NCBI GenBank assembly: GCA_002401635.1 | Contig: NVTQ01000075.1 | Coordinates: 4,701-10,664 of the forward strand | From: Pseudomonadota bacterium | GTDB lineage: Bacteria > Pseudomonadota > Zetaproteobacteria > Mariprofundales > Mariprofundaceae | DNA length: 5,964 nucleotides | Reading direction: 5' to 3' | Shown here: positions 1 through 5,964 of the stretch, piece after piece | How positions within the stretch are numbered: position 1 is the first letter of the stretch | Layout of the letters: each line of letters begins with the position of its first letter | Program-made: the position numbers and the translations under genes | The notes under the pieces: generated by a model | The model's input: the letters and a program-made list of their open reading frames with translations, nothing else | Database searches by the model: none | Told to the model about the DNA's origin: nothing

Positions 1-38
1 AAATTTGGCCAGTCTGGTTGTTGCCAAACCCACGGCAT
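1..38 (-). CDS. Fic-family protein, N-terminal 12 codons only (DUF4172-type start)
   Basis: Only the first 12 codons lie in the window; the gene runs off the left edge. They read MPWVWQQPDWPN, followed by two T bases that begin a Phe or Leu codon. A Trp-rich start of the form WxWQQPDWPNF is what I know from the DUF4172 domain at the N-terminus of a group of Fic proteins. Fic enzymes usually transfer AMP from ATP to target proteins, and some act as toxins. The catalytic HPFxxGN motif would lie outside the window, so activity cannot be judged. The ATG start is supported by an AGGAG ribosome site (positions 46-50) seven bases upstream. The gene follows the small lectin-like gene on the same strand after about 180 bp and has its own candidate operator region, so it is probably a separate transcription unit. 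Identification rests on very few residues. Confidence 0.6.
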   Translation of the reverse strand, partial: MPWVWQQPDWPN

Positions 39-56
39 ATCGCTACTCCTATTCAC

Positions 57-134
57 ATTGAGCCGAATAAACAACTCAATAAGCTCATACAATGAGCCGA
101 AACTATAGCATAATCAGCTCATATATCGAGCTGA
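57..134 (-). promoter_or_regulatory. Cluster of GAGC inverted repeats, candidate operators of the Fic gene
   Basis: Three dyads lie just upstream of the Fic start: ATTGAG/CTCAAT (57-62 and 75-80, 12-nt spacer), GCTCAT/ATGAGC (83-88 and 92-97, 3-nt spacer) and TCAGCTC/GAGCTGA (114-120 and 128-134, 7-nt spacer). The GAGC half-sites start at 60, 94 and 128, exactly 34 bp apart. The first two extend to TGAGCCGAA and the third to GAGCTGAA. GCTCAT also recurs at 83 and 117, again 34 bp apart. Such phasing in front of a gene suggests binding sites for a dimeric repressor, perhaps the Fic protein itself or a linked HTH protein. The binding protein is inferred, not seen. Confidence 0.5.
102..107 (-). 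promoter_or_regulatory. Possible -10 element for the Fic gene
   Basis: On the minus strand this reads TATAGT, one mismatch from TATAAT. It sits between the second and third dyads of the operator cluster, so repressor binding there would block it. I find no good -35 hexamer at 16-18 bp, so this is tentative. Confidence 0.25.
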
Positions 135-219
135 AAAAAAATAATACTTTCATTTAAACGTTCTAAAAGACCTTCTCACTCACGCTTTTTCCCCAATCAT
201 TCAAAGCAAAAAAACAAAA

Positions 220-735
220 TCACTGTCCGCCGCGAACCAAACGAACAGGGTAGTTACCACTCTTAATATCCGTGAAGTCGGTGCCACCGCCAAAGTTAAC
301 AAGCCACACCTTGGTAGCAGTACCCGCATACGGAGACGACGACCAATACGCAGAATTTACTGTCGCTGGAAAAATACTTGCATTGATAGCTGGATTACTG
401 CACTGATTCTCTACAATCGAGTTTAGCTCTTTGATATTCGGTATACGCCAATCTGTAAATCCTGCAAAACCGCCAGCTGCATTGAATGTTTGAACAGCTT
501 GCAATGCACTTTGCCAATTATACAGTCTAACAACACCTGTAGCACAACCCGCACCACTTAATCCTTCTGAGCATTGCTTCCACAACAGCCCTGTTTTGGT
601 ATGGGTGACTGTACCATTACCATAATCTACAAAATCTACTGTTGGGGTAGTCGCTGTCACCGTAGTCACACAGGCAGCCAAAGACTGGCCTCCCCCAATC
701 AATATACAGAACACCATCACTATCATTTTTTTCAT
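220..735 (-). CDS. Exported DUF1566 (C-type-lectin-like) protein, probable lipoprotein
   Basis: A 171-residue protein. Residues 1-21 form a signal peptide (MKKM, then a hydrophobic core to about residue 14) ending in LAAC, which fits a lipobox with lipidated Cys22. Cleavage by signal peptidase I near the same place is also possible. The rest, about 33-169, is one DUF1566 domain: YGNGTVTHTKTGLLW near the start, FTDWRIPNIKEL at 93-104, YWSSSP at 130-135 and a closing VRLVRGGQ. DUF1566 domains adopt a C-type-lectin-like fold and are known targets of diversity-generating retroelements. Residues 137-168 match the variable segments of the giant protein in length and constant residues (W144, G151, K158, VRLVR). 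I chose the ATG at 735 because AAGGAGG lies five bases upstream; a GTG at 759 would place that Shine-Dalgarno inside the gene. The ligand is unknown. It may have been copied from the giant gene's C-terminal domain, or the reverse. Confidence 0.85.
   Translation of the reverse strand: MKKMIVMVFCILIGGGQSLAACVTTVTATTPTVDFVDYGNGTVTHTKTGLLWKQCSEGLSGAGCATGVVRLYNWQSALQAVQTFNAAGGFAGFTDWRIPNIKELNSIVENQCSNPAINASIFPATVNSAYWSSSPYAGTATKVWLVNFGGGTDFTDIKSGNYPVRLVRGGQ
232..327 (-). other. DGR-like variable region in the small DUF1566 gene
   Basis: This 32-codon segment runs from just after the YWSSSP-Y codons to the final VRLVR. It aligns without gaps to 1056-1151 and 3282-3377. TGG, GGC, AAG and the terminal GTT CGT TTR GTT CGC are constant. 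Most other codons differ, often with the third base preserved. Whether it is still being diversified cannot be told from the sequence. Confidence 0.6.
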
Positions 736-740
736 TACTT

Positions 741-747
741 CCTCCTT
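741..747 (-). promoter_or_regulatory. Strong ribosome binding site deciding the start of the small DUF1566 gene
   Basis: The minus strand reads AAGGAGG five bases before the ATG at 735. This argues against the in-frame GTG eight codons upstream, which would put the site inside the coding sequence. Confidence 0.8.
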
Positions 748-889
748 TGTTGTTTTCACTCATCGAACCCACTTTAATCAACACTTCCCTAGGGGATACT
801 CTCTTGCTTCGCAATTCACCTAATCGCGAGCATGACGGGCAAGCTTTCAGGTGGCGTGGGCGCACAGCGAATTCGGCACACGCGAACAT
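748..889 (-). other. Non-coding spacer, GC-rich in its middle
   Basis: This lies between the Avd-like remnant and the small gene's ribosome site. Positions 801-890 are about 58% G+C by my count, clearly above the AT-rich flank near 135-220. No frame here gives a protein I recognise, and I see no convincing promoter, hairpin with T-tract, or copy of the variable-region sequence. The frame of the remnant continues open past its amber stop, but its translation resembles nothing I know. It may be leftover DNA from the deletion that broke the Avd-like gene, or an old insertion. Confidence 0.4.
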
Positions 890-1003
890 CTAAAAATGTC
901 TCGCTTCTGGCCGTATATGCCGTTGCCAGACAGCATCTTCAATCAACAGCATCAAGCGATTGGCATCTCGCCACAAAGGCATCTGTTTTAATGTAGGGTT
1001 CAT
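890..1003 (-). pseudogene. avd: Truncated Avd-like four-helix-bundle gene (DGR accessory protein remnant)
   Basis: A 37-codon frame starts with ATG at 1003, 31 bp after the giant gene's stop. It begins MNPTLKQ and continues MPLWRDANRLMLLIEDAV. From memory, the pattern P-L-W-R-D-A-N-R-L-x-x-x-I-E-x-A-V is the first helix of Avd-type four-helix-bundle proteins. These bind the reverse transcriptase of diversity-generating retroelements and are usually encoded next to the variable protein. Full-length members have about 110-130 residues. Here the resemblance stops after residue 25-26: the expected Phe-Pro-Arg-Tyr-His-Lys-Tyr-type continuation is missing, and an amber stop follows residue 37. No good Shine-Dalgarno precedes it. 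Its position directly after a variable-region gene is the expected one for avd, which supports the call. I infer an internal deletion or degraded end. Chance resemblance over so few residues is possible. Confidence 0.5.
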
Positions 1004-1034
1004 CGAGATGACTCACATGCAGCAAAAAGAAAAA

Positions 1035-4000
1035 TCACCGTCCGATGCCTCCGACGCGAACTAAACGAACAGCGAAGCGAGTGTTCTTACCGTACGCGTT
1101 ACTGCCGCCATTCAGGAAGTTGACAGGCCACGCGCGGCGACCTCCACTAGCATCCGGAGACGACGACCAATACAAGCCCCCCCAGCCACCTACTGCATTC
1201 GGGAAGTAGCCCGTATCAATCGTTGGACCAGGAGGTGCTACGCTATAATCCACAATAGAGCGTAGATCTTCTTTGTTGGGTAAACGCCAATCACTAAAGC
1301 CACATAAACCCGCCGCATTGACTGCCGCAACATATTTCTCGGTATCACATGAGCCACCTATAGCACAAGCTGGAACACCCACTGGCGTACCAGGACGGCC
1401 ACCATCATTCACACCTGTGGAGTTATACCATGTATAAATATTATTTTGATTACGCAAACTGGATGGTACGGTCGTTTTCACTTCCCACATCAGCCCTGTG
1501 ACATCATCCTGCACGCAATCCCAAGGTGCTGCTGCATATGTGGCAGCCTGATTGGCAAGCGGCAGTCCTCCTGCATTGAGTTTGGTAAAATAAAAGCCTA
1601 GAGGCATACTACCAATTCTGAGCCAGACATCCCTACCGATATCAGCATCTTGATTGGGAAAGAAGGTTTGCGTGGCCGTTAGGTTATTAAAAGTAGCATC
1701 CCCCCATGCTGTGATGCCTGTGTCATTTATAGCACCCACATCATCATTCAGGATGATGCCTGTGGCACTCGCTTTAGCAATCGTGGCTCCGGCGGGACTG
1801 CTCAAGGTCACAATCACCGTCTCATTGGGTTCATAGAGTACGTCACCTAGGATTGGAACACGAATCGTGAATGTGGTATTGCCTGCTGCACCCATAAGAC
1901 TCACTTGACCGCTGGTTTGGGGATAATCAGAGCCAACAACCGCTGTGCCATTACTGACAATATAGGTTGCCGTGACTTGGCTGAGCCCTGCTGTATTGGC
2001 ATTTAATGTTACCGTGAAATTAAGTGCCTGACCACCAAGAATACCAGGAGTGCCCTCTACCACACTGGGAGCATCGGCAATAGATAAAGCTGGAATAGCA
2101 ACTTTGACAGTTCGTGTGACTGGCGTTGCTGCATTACCTGCGATATCGCTAACATTATACGTCAGCGTATAAGTACCAAGCACGGCTGTATTGACTGTGC
2201 CAGTCACTGTGGCATTTAAGGCTCCAGGCACATTATCAGTCAGAATAGCTCCTGCATCGACATAAATAAAATTTTGAGCATGTATGGCTGGGTTTGCGCC
2301 TCTTAAAGTAATCACGGGCGCAGTTTGATCGGTTACATTCACAGTTCGTGTGACTGGCGTTGCTGCATTGCCTGTTATATCGCTAACATTATACGTCAGC
2401 GTATAAGTACCAAGCACGGTTGTATTGACTGTGCCCGTCACTGTGGCAATTAAGCCTGTATCCACATTATCAGTCACACTGCTTCCAGCATCGACATAAG
2501 TAGAACCCTGAGCAACGGTGACTGGGTTTGCGCCCGTTAAAGCAATCACGGGTGCAGTTTGATCGGTTACTACATTCACAGTGCGTGTCACTGCGATTGC
2601 TGTATTACCTGCGGCATCACTGACGTTATAAGTGAGGGTATACGCGCCAGCCACGGTTATATTGACTGTGCCAGTCACTGTGGCAGTTAAACCTGTATCC
2701 ACATTATCAGTCACACTGCTTCCAGCATCGACATAAGTAGAACCCTGGGCAATAGTGACTGGGGTTGCGCCTGTTAAAACAATCACGGGGGCAGTTTGAT
2801 CGGTTACATTTACTGTACGTGTCACTGTGATTGCTGCATTACCTGCGGTATCACTGACGTTATAAGTGAGGGTATATGTGCCAACCACAGATGTATTGAC
2901 TGTGCCCGTCACTGTGGCAGTTAAGCCTGTATCCACATTATCAGTCACACTACTTCCTGCATCGACATAAATAGAACCCTGAGCAATAGTGACTGGGGTT
3001 ACGCCTGTTAAAACAATCACGGGGGCAGTTTGATCGGTTACATTTACTGTGCGTGTCACTGTGACTGCTGCATTACCTGCGGTATCACTAACATTATAAG
3101 TCAGCGTATAAGTGCCAACCACGGCTGTATTGACTGTGCCAGTTACTGTAGCTACTAAACCTGTATCCACATTATCAGTCACACTACTTCCTGCATCGAC
3201 ATAAATAGAACCTTGAGCAACGGTGATTGGATTCGCGCCTGTTAAAGCAATCACGGGCGCGGTTTGATTAAGATGTCCGCCGCGAACTAAACGAACATAG
3301 AGACCAACGTTCTTATTGAGCACGCCGTCGTAGCCATTGCCAGAGCTAACATTCCACGCGTTGACAGCATTAGCCGCATCTGGAGACGATGACCAATACC
3401 AGCCAAAAAAGCCACCTGCTGTATTCGGAAAGTAACCCGTATCAATCGCTGGACCAGGAGATGCTATGCTATAGTCCACAATAGAGCGTAGGTCTTCTTT
3501 GTTGGGTAAACGCCAATCACTAAAGCCACATAAACCCGCCGCATTGACTGCCGCAACATATTTCTCGGTATCACATGCGCCACCTGTAGCACAAGCAGGC
3601 GTGGTAGCGGGTGTGCCAGGGCTGCCTGCATCATTGATGCCTGTGGAATTATACCATGTGTATGCATTACTCTTATTGCGTAAGCTTGACACAGTGGTGG
3701 TTTTTACTTCCCACATTAGCCCTGTGACATTGTCTTTCACACAATCCCAAGGTGTCACCGCATAGGTCGCAGCCTGATTGGCAAGTGGCTGAGCTACCGC
3801 ATCGAGCTTGGTGAAATCAAAGCCTGCTTTGCCACCACCTATTTTTACAAGCCCTGCAACTGAATCCCTACCACGATCGGTATCTTGATTCGGAAATAAG
3901 GCTTGCGTGGCAGTGAGATTGTTCACGCTGGCGTTTCCCCATGTGATGATGCCTGTATCATTCATACCACCCACATCATCATTCAGGATGAAGCCTGTAG

Positions 4001-5964
4001 CACTCGCGGTGGCAATCGTGGCTGCTGCGGGATTGCTCAAGGTTAGCGTCAGCGTCTCATTGGCTTCATAGATTTTGTCAGTATTGATGAGAACGGTAAT
4101 CTTGCCTGTGGTATTGCCTGCTGGAATAGTCAATGTGGCATTGGCTGCGGCATAATCACTAGCCGAAAGAGCCGTACCATCGCTGGAGGCATAACTCACC
4201 GTGACTGCGTTGGTGGATGCTGAGTTTAATGTTACCGTGAAATTAAGATTTGTTGTACCAAGTGTACTACCCTCTGCCACACTAGCATTGGCAATGGATA
4301 AGGTCGGTATAACCATTACGTTCACGATACGCGTCACGGCAGCAGCCACATTACCTGCTGTATCGCTAACATTATAGGTAAGCGTATAAACACCAACCAC
4401 AGATGTATTGACTGTGCCCGTCACTGTCGCAGTTAAACCTGCATCCACATTATCAGTCACCGTGCTACCTGGATCAGTGAAAAATGAGCCTGGGGCAACG
4501 ATAAGTGGGCTTGCGCCAATTAAAGCAATCACGGGCGCAGTTTGGTCAGTCACATTCACTGTGCGTGTAATAGTTACTGCTGCATTGCCTACTGCATCGC
4601 TTACATTATAAGTAAGCGTATAAGCACCAACCACAGATATATTGACTGTGCCCGTCACTGTAGCTGTTAAACCTGTATCCACATTATCAGTCACCGTGCT
4701 ACCTGGATCAATGAAGATTGAGCCTTGGGCAACGGTCACTGGGCTTGCGCCAGTTAAAGCAATCACGGGCGCAGTTTGGTCAGTCACATTCACTGTGCGT
4801 GTAATAGTTACTGCTGGATTGCCTGCTATATCGCTAACATTATAAGTAAGCGTATAAGCACCAACCACAGTTGTATTGACTGTGCCAGTCACAATTGAAA
4901 TTAAACCTGTATCTACATTATCAGTCACACTGCTTCCAGCATCAACATAAGTTGAGCCTTGTGCCACGGTGATTGGGTTCGCCCCTGTCAAAGCAATCAC
5001 CGGTACTGTTTGATCGGTCACATTCACGGTGCGCGTGACTGGCGTTGCTGCATTGCCTGCTATATCGCTGACGTTATAAGTGAGGATATATGCTCCAACT
5101 GTCGCTGTATTCACCGTGCCTGTTACTGTCGCTGTTAAACCTGTATCCACATTATCAGTCACACTGCTTCCAGCATCAACATAAGTTGAGCCTTGCGCCA
5201 CGGTGATTGGATTCGCGCCTGTCAAAGCAATCACGGGCGCAGCTTGGTCAGTCACATTCACTGTCCGCGTGACTGGCGTTGCTGCATTGCCTGCTATATC
5301 GCTTACATTATACGTCAGCATATAAGTACCAACCACGGCTGTATTGACTGTGCCCATCACTGTAGCTGTTAAACCTGTATCCACATTATCAGTCACACTA
5401 CTTCCAGCATCAACATAAGTTGAGCCTTGAGCAACGGTGCTTGGATTTGCGCCAATTAGAAAAATTGTTGGGGCAGTTTGATCTGCACCCGTGACTGGAA
5501 GAACCTTGACGGTACGTGTCACGGTCGTTGCTCCATTGCCTGCTGCGTCACTAACATCATAACTTAATGTGTAAGTGCCTGCGACAGAAGCGTTCACTGT
5601 GCCTGTCACTGTGGCAACTAAGCCTGTGTCCACATTATCGATGACTGTACTGCCTGGATCGGTGAAAGTTGTGCCTTGCATGATTGTTAGTGGATTTGCG
5701 CCGGTAAGAACAATCACTGGAGCCAAGGTGTCTGAAATTGGAGCTGATGGAAAATCATCATTGACGATCGTTCCGACAATACTTGCACCGGCAAAAGAAG
5801 CATTGTTTGGCGCGCTTAATAGCAGCGTAAATGTTTCATCAGATTCAATTGCGGTATCGCCCAAGATAGGTACAGAAATCGAACCGCCTGTGGCACCTGC
5901 GGGAAATGTTATCACGCCACTTGTGGCAATATAATCGCTGCCTGCTTGTGCAGTACCATCTTGG
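1035..5964 (-). CDS. Giant repetitive surface protein, C-terminal 1642 residues: Calx-beta, Ig-like repeats and two DUF1566 domains
   Basis: The frame is open to the right edge, so the start, signal peptide and promoter lie outside the window. A GTG at 5915 falls inside a Calx-beta domain and is not the start. Domains in protein order: partial Calx-beta (5964-5754; DGTAQAGSDY and a closing NDD, typical calcium-binding positions); six Ig-like repeats of the DUF5011 type (5723-4308); Calx-beta (4307-3975); a linker plus DUF1566 (3974-3261); five more Ig-like repeats (3260-2094); Calx-beta (2093-1740); a linker plus DUF1566 to the stop. The second half therefore repeats the first. Both DUF1566 domains carry TPWDC- or APWDC-type starts, VTGLMWEVKTT, GFSDWRLPNKEDLRSIVDY and YWSSSPDA. 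Such proteins are typically secreted adhesins in which Ig-like rods present the lectin-like binding domains. No RTX tail, LPXTG or PEP-CTERM signal follows the last domain. Ligand and secretion route are unknown. Confidence 0.9.
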   Translation of the reverse strand, partial: QDGTAQAGSDYIATSGVITFPAGATGGSISVPILGDTAIESDETFTLLLSAPNNASFAGASIVGTIVNDDFPSAPISDTLAPVIVLTGANPLTIMQGTTFTDPGSTVIDNVDTGLVATVTGTVNASVAGTYTLSYDVSDAAGNGATTVTRTVKVLPVTGADQTAPTIFLIGANPSTVAQGSTYVDAGSSVTDNVDTGLTATVMGTVNTAVVGTYMLTYNVSDIAGNAATPVTRTVNVTDQAAPVIALTGANPITVAQGSTYVDAGSSVTDNVDTGLTATVTGTVNTATVGAYILTYNVSDIAGNAATPVTRTVNVTDQTVPVIALTGANPITVAQGSTYVDAGSSVTDNVDTGLISIVTGTVNTTVVGAYTLTYNVSDIAGNPAVTITRTVNVTDQTAPVIALTGASPVTVAQGSIFIDPGSTVTDNVDTGLTATVTGTVNISVVGAYTLTYNVSDAVGNAAVTITRTVNVTDQTAPVIALIGASPLIVAPGSFFTDPGSTVTDNVDAGLTATVTGTVNTSVVGVYTLTYNVSDTAGNVAAAVTRIVNVMVIPTLSIANASVAEGSTLGTTNLNFTVTLNSASTNAVTVSYASSDGTALSASDYAAANATLTIPAGNTTGKITVLINTDKIYEANETLTLTLSNPAAATIATASATGFILNDDVGGMNDTGIITWGNASVNNLTATQALFPNQDTDRGRDSVAGLVKIGGGKAGFDFTKLDAVAQPLANQAATYAVTPWDCVKDNVTGLMWEVKTTTVSSLRNKSNAYTWYNSTGINDAGSPGTPATTPACATGGACDTEKYVAAVNAAGLCGFSDWRLPNKEDLRSIVDYSIASPGPAIDTGYFPNTAGGFFGWYWSSSPDAANAVNAWNVSSGNGYDGVLNKNVGLYVRLVRGGHLNQTAPVIALTGANPITVAQGSIYVDAGSSVTDNVDTGLVATVTGTVNTAVVGTYTLTYNVSDTAGNAAVTVTRTVNVTDQTAPVIVLTGVTPVTIAQGSIYVDAGSSVTDNVDTGLTATVTGTVNTSVVGTYTLTYNVSDTAGNAAITVTRTVNVTDQTAPVIVLTGATPVTIAQGSTYVDAGSSVTDNVDTGLTATVTGTVNITVAGAYTLTYNVSDAAGNTAIAVTRTVNVVTDQTAPVIALTGANPVTVAQGSTYVDAGSSVTDNVDTGLIATVTGTVNTTVLGTYTLTYNVSDITGNAATPVTRTVNVTDQTAPVITLRGANPAIHAQNFIYVDAGAILTDNVPGALNATVTGTVNTAVLGTYTLTYNVSDIAGNAATPVTRTVKVAIPALSIADAPSVVEGTPGILGGQALNFTVTLNANTAGLSQVTATYIVSNGTAVVGSDYPQTSGQVSLMGAAGNTTFTIRVPILGDVLYEPNETVIVTLSSPAGATIAKASATGIILNDDVGAINDTGITAWGDATFNNLTATQTFFPNQDADIGRDVWLRIGSMPLGFYFTKLNAGGLPLANQAATYAAAPWDCVQDDVTGLMWEVKTTVPSSLRNQNNIYTWYNSTGVNDGGRPGTPVGVPACAIGGSCDTEKYVAAVNAAGLCGFSDWRLPNKEDLRSIVDYSVAPPGPTIDTGYFPNAVGGWGGLYWSSSPDASGGRRAWPVNFLNGGSNAYGKNTRFAVRLVRVGGIGR
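1056..1151 (-). other. DGR-like variable region at the C-terminus of the giant protein
   Basis: These 32 codons follow YWSSSPD and end at VRLVR, eight codons including the stop before the end of the gene. This is the usual place for a DGR variable region. The segment differs from the internal copy at 39 of 96 bases by my count, all in the first 81 bases, whereas the last 15 bases are identical. Asn and other AAY-derivable codons are frequent (AAC, AAT, AGT, GGC, TAC). Confidence 0.65.
1249..1359 (-). repeat. Near-identical 111-bp block of the C-terminal DUF1566 domain (copy 1)
   Basis: This matches 3475-3585 at 109 of 111 bases, including synonymous sites. It encodes the GFSDWRLPNKEDLRSIVDY part of DUF1566 and its upstream flank. 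Such identity implies recent duplication or gene conversion between the two domains. Confidence 0.85.
2094..3260 (-). repeat. Tandem array of five 234-bp coding repeats (Ig-like repeats 7-11)
   Basis: Repeat boundaries, starting at the APVI codons, are 3260, 3026, 2792, 2555 and 2321; the array ends at 2094. Period is 234 bp (78 residues), with one 237-bp unit (2556-2792, an extra Val) and a shorter last unit. The consensus carries AQGSTYVDAGSSVTDNVDTG, then TVTGTVN, YTLTYNVSD and AGNAA. The last unit (2094-2321) is the most divergent, reading TDNVPGALNATV in place of the usual TDNVDTGLTATV. Confidence 0.9.
3282..3377 (-). other. DGR-like variable region inside the giant protein
   Basis: These 32 codons after YWSSSPD encode the pattern WNVSSGNG, then K-N and VRLVR, very close to the Asn-rich layout expected from an AAY-rich template. 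Unlike ordinary DGR variable regions it is not C-terminal: GGHLNQT follows and leads straight into Ig-like repeat 7. Confidence 0.6.
3475..3585 (-). repeat. Near-identical 111-bp block of the internal DUF1566 domain (copy 2)
   Basis: Partner of 1249-1359, with two mismatches. The two copies lie 2226 bp apart in the same gene, so recombination between them could delete or duplicate the unit made of Ig repeats, Calx-beta and DUF1566. Confidence 0.85.
4308..5723 (-). repeat. Tandem array of six coding repeats of about 234 bp (Ig-like repeats 1-6)
   Basis: Units start at 5723, 5474, 5240, 5006, 4772 and 4538 and end at 4308. The first unit is 249 bp because of a longer tail (LPVTGADQT); the others are 234 bp except the last (231 bp). 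Units 1, 5 and 6 carry a DPGSTV variant (TDPGSTV or IDPGSTV), while units 2-4 and most of the second array carry VDAGSSV. The two subtypes suggest unit-wise duplication with local homogenisation. Confidence 0.9.

Noticed and set aside
114..141. Hairpin followed by eight A bases as a terminator
   Set aside because: On the plus strand the tract is A, not T. On the minus strand the T-tract precedes the stem. Neither direction gives an intrinsic terminator, so the dyad fits an operator better.
757..759. GTG as start of the small DUF1566 gene
   Set aside because: The AAGGAGG site would then lie inside the coding sequence. The ATG at 735 has that site at ideal distance and gives a normal signal peptide.
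787..794. CCCTAGGG palindrome upstream of the small gene
   Set aside because: An isolated perfect 8-bp palindrome that does not extend and has no repeat or promoter around it; it is expected by chance.
617..889. 90-codon minus-strand open frame overlapping the small gene
   Set aside because: It starts at an ATG just after the amber stop of the Avd-like remnant, has no Shine-Dalgarno, reads in another frame through the signal-peptide region of the real gene, and its translation is unlike any family I know.
780..1034. Template repeat (TR) of the DGR in the spacer
   Set aside because: Only GTTCGCG is shared with the constant end of the variable regions. The TGG, GGC, AAG framework and AAY codons are absent on both strands.
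4408..4845. Plus-strand open frames within the Ig-like repeats
   Set aside because: They recur with the 234-bp period and are antisense reflections of the repeats, without ribosome sites or recognisable products.
2094..5723. CRISPR-like or other non-coding repeat array
   Set aside because: The 234-bp units are directly abutting, in frame, and encode Ig-like domains. There are no short repeats with unique spacers.

Overview
The window reads almost entirely on the minus strand. It looks like part of an accessory locus of a moderate-GC Gram-negative bacterium. A gammaproteobacterium is my guess, based on gene style and Shine-Dalgarno sites, and it is weakly supported.

Layout in transcription order (right to left): (1) positions 5964-1035 hold the 3' part (1642 codons visible, 5' end outside the window) of one giant surface-protein gene. 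It is built from Calx-beta domains, eleven Ig-like repeats of about 78 residues, and two DUF1566 (C-type-lectin-like) domains, one internal and one at the C-terminus. (2) Positions 1003-890 hold a short broken frame whose first 25 or so residues resemble the N-terminus of Avd-type four-helix-bundle proteins, the accessory proteins of diversity-generating retroelements (DGRs). (3) Positions 889-748 are a short non-coding spacer, GC-richer in its middle. (4) Positions 735-220 hold a small exported, probably lipid-anchored protein that is essentially one DUF1566 domain. (5) Positions 134-57 hold GAGC-type inverted repeats with an exact 34-bp period, and positions 38-1 hold the first 12 codons of a Fic-family gene.

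The most interesting point is that the three DUF1566 domains end in length-matched 96-nt segments that behave like DGR variable regions. They are framed by invariant bases. Many codons differ at bases 1 and 2 but keep the same third base, as adenine-directed mutagenesis of AAY codons would produce. A block about 100 bp away in the two giant-gene copies differs at only 2 of 111 positions, while their variable segments differ at 39 of 96. With the Avd-like remnant alongside, I infer a DGR target locus with three potential variable proteins. No reverse transcriptase or template repeat is visible here, so these would have to lie outside the window or have been lost.
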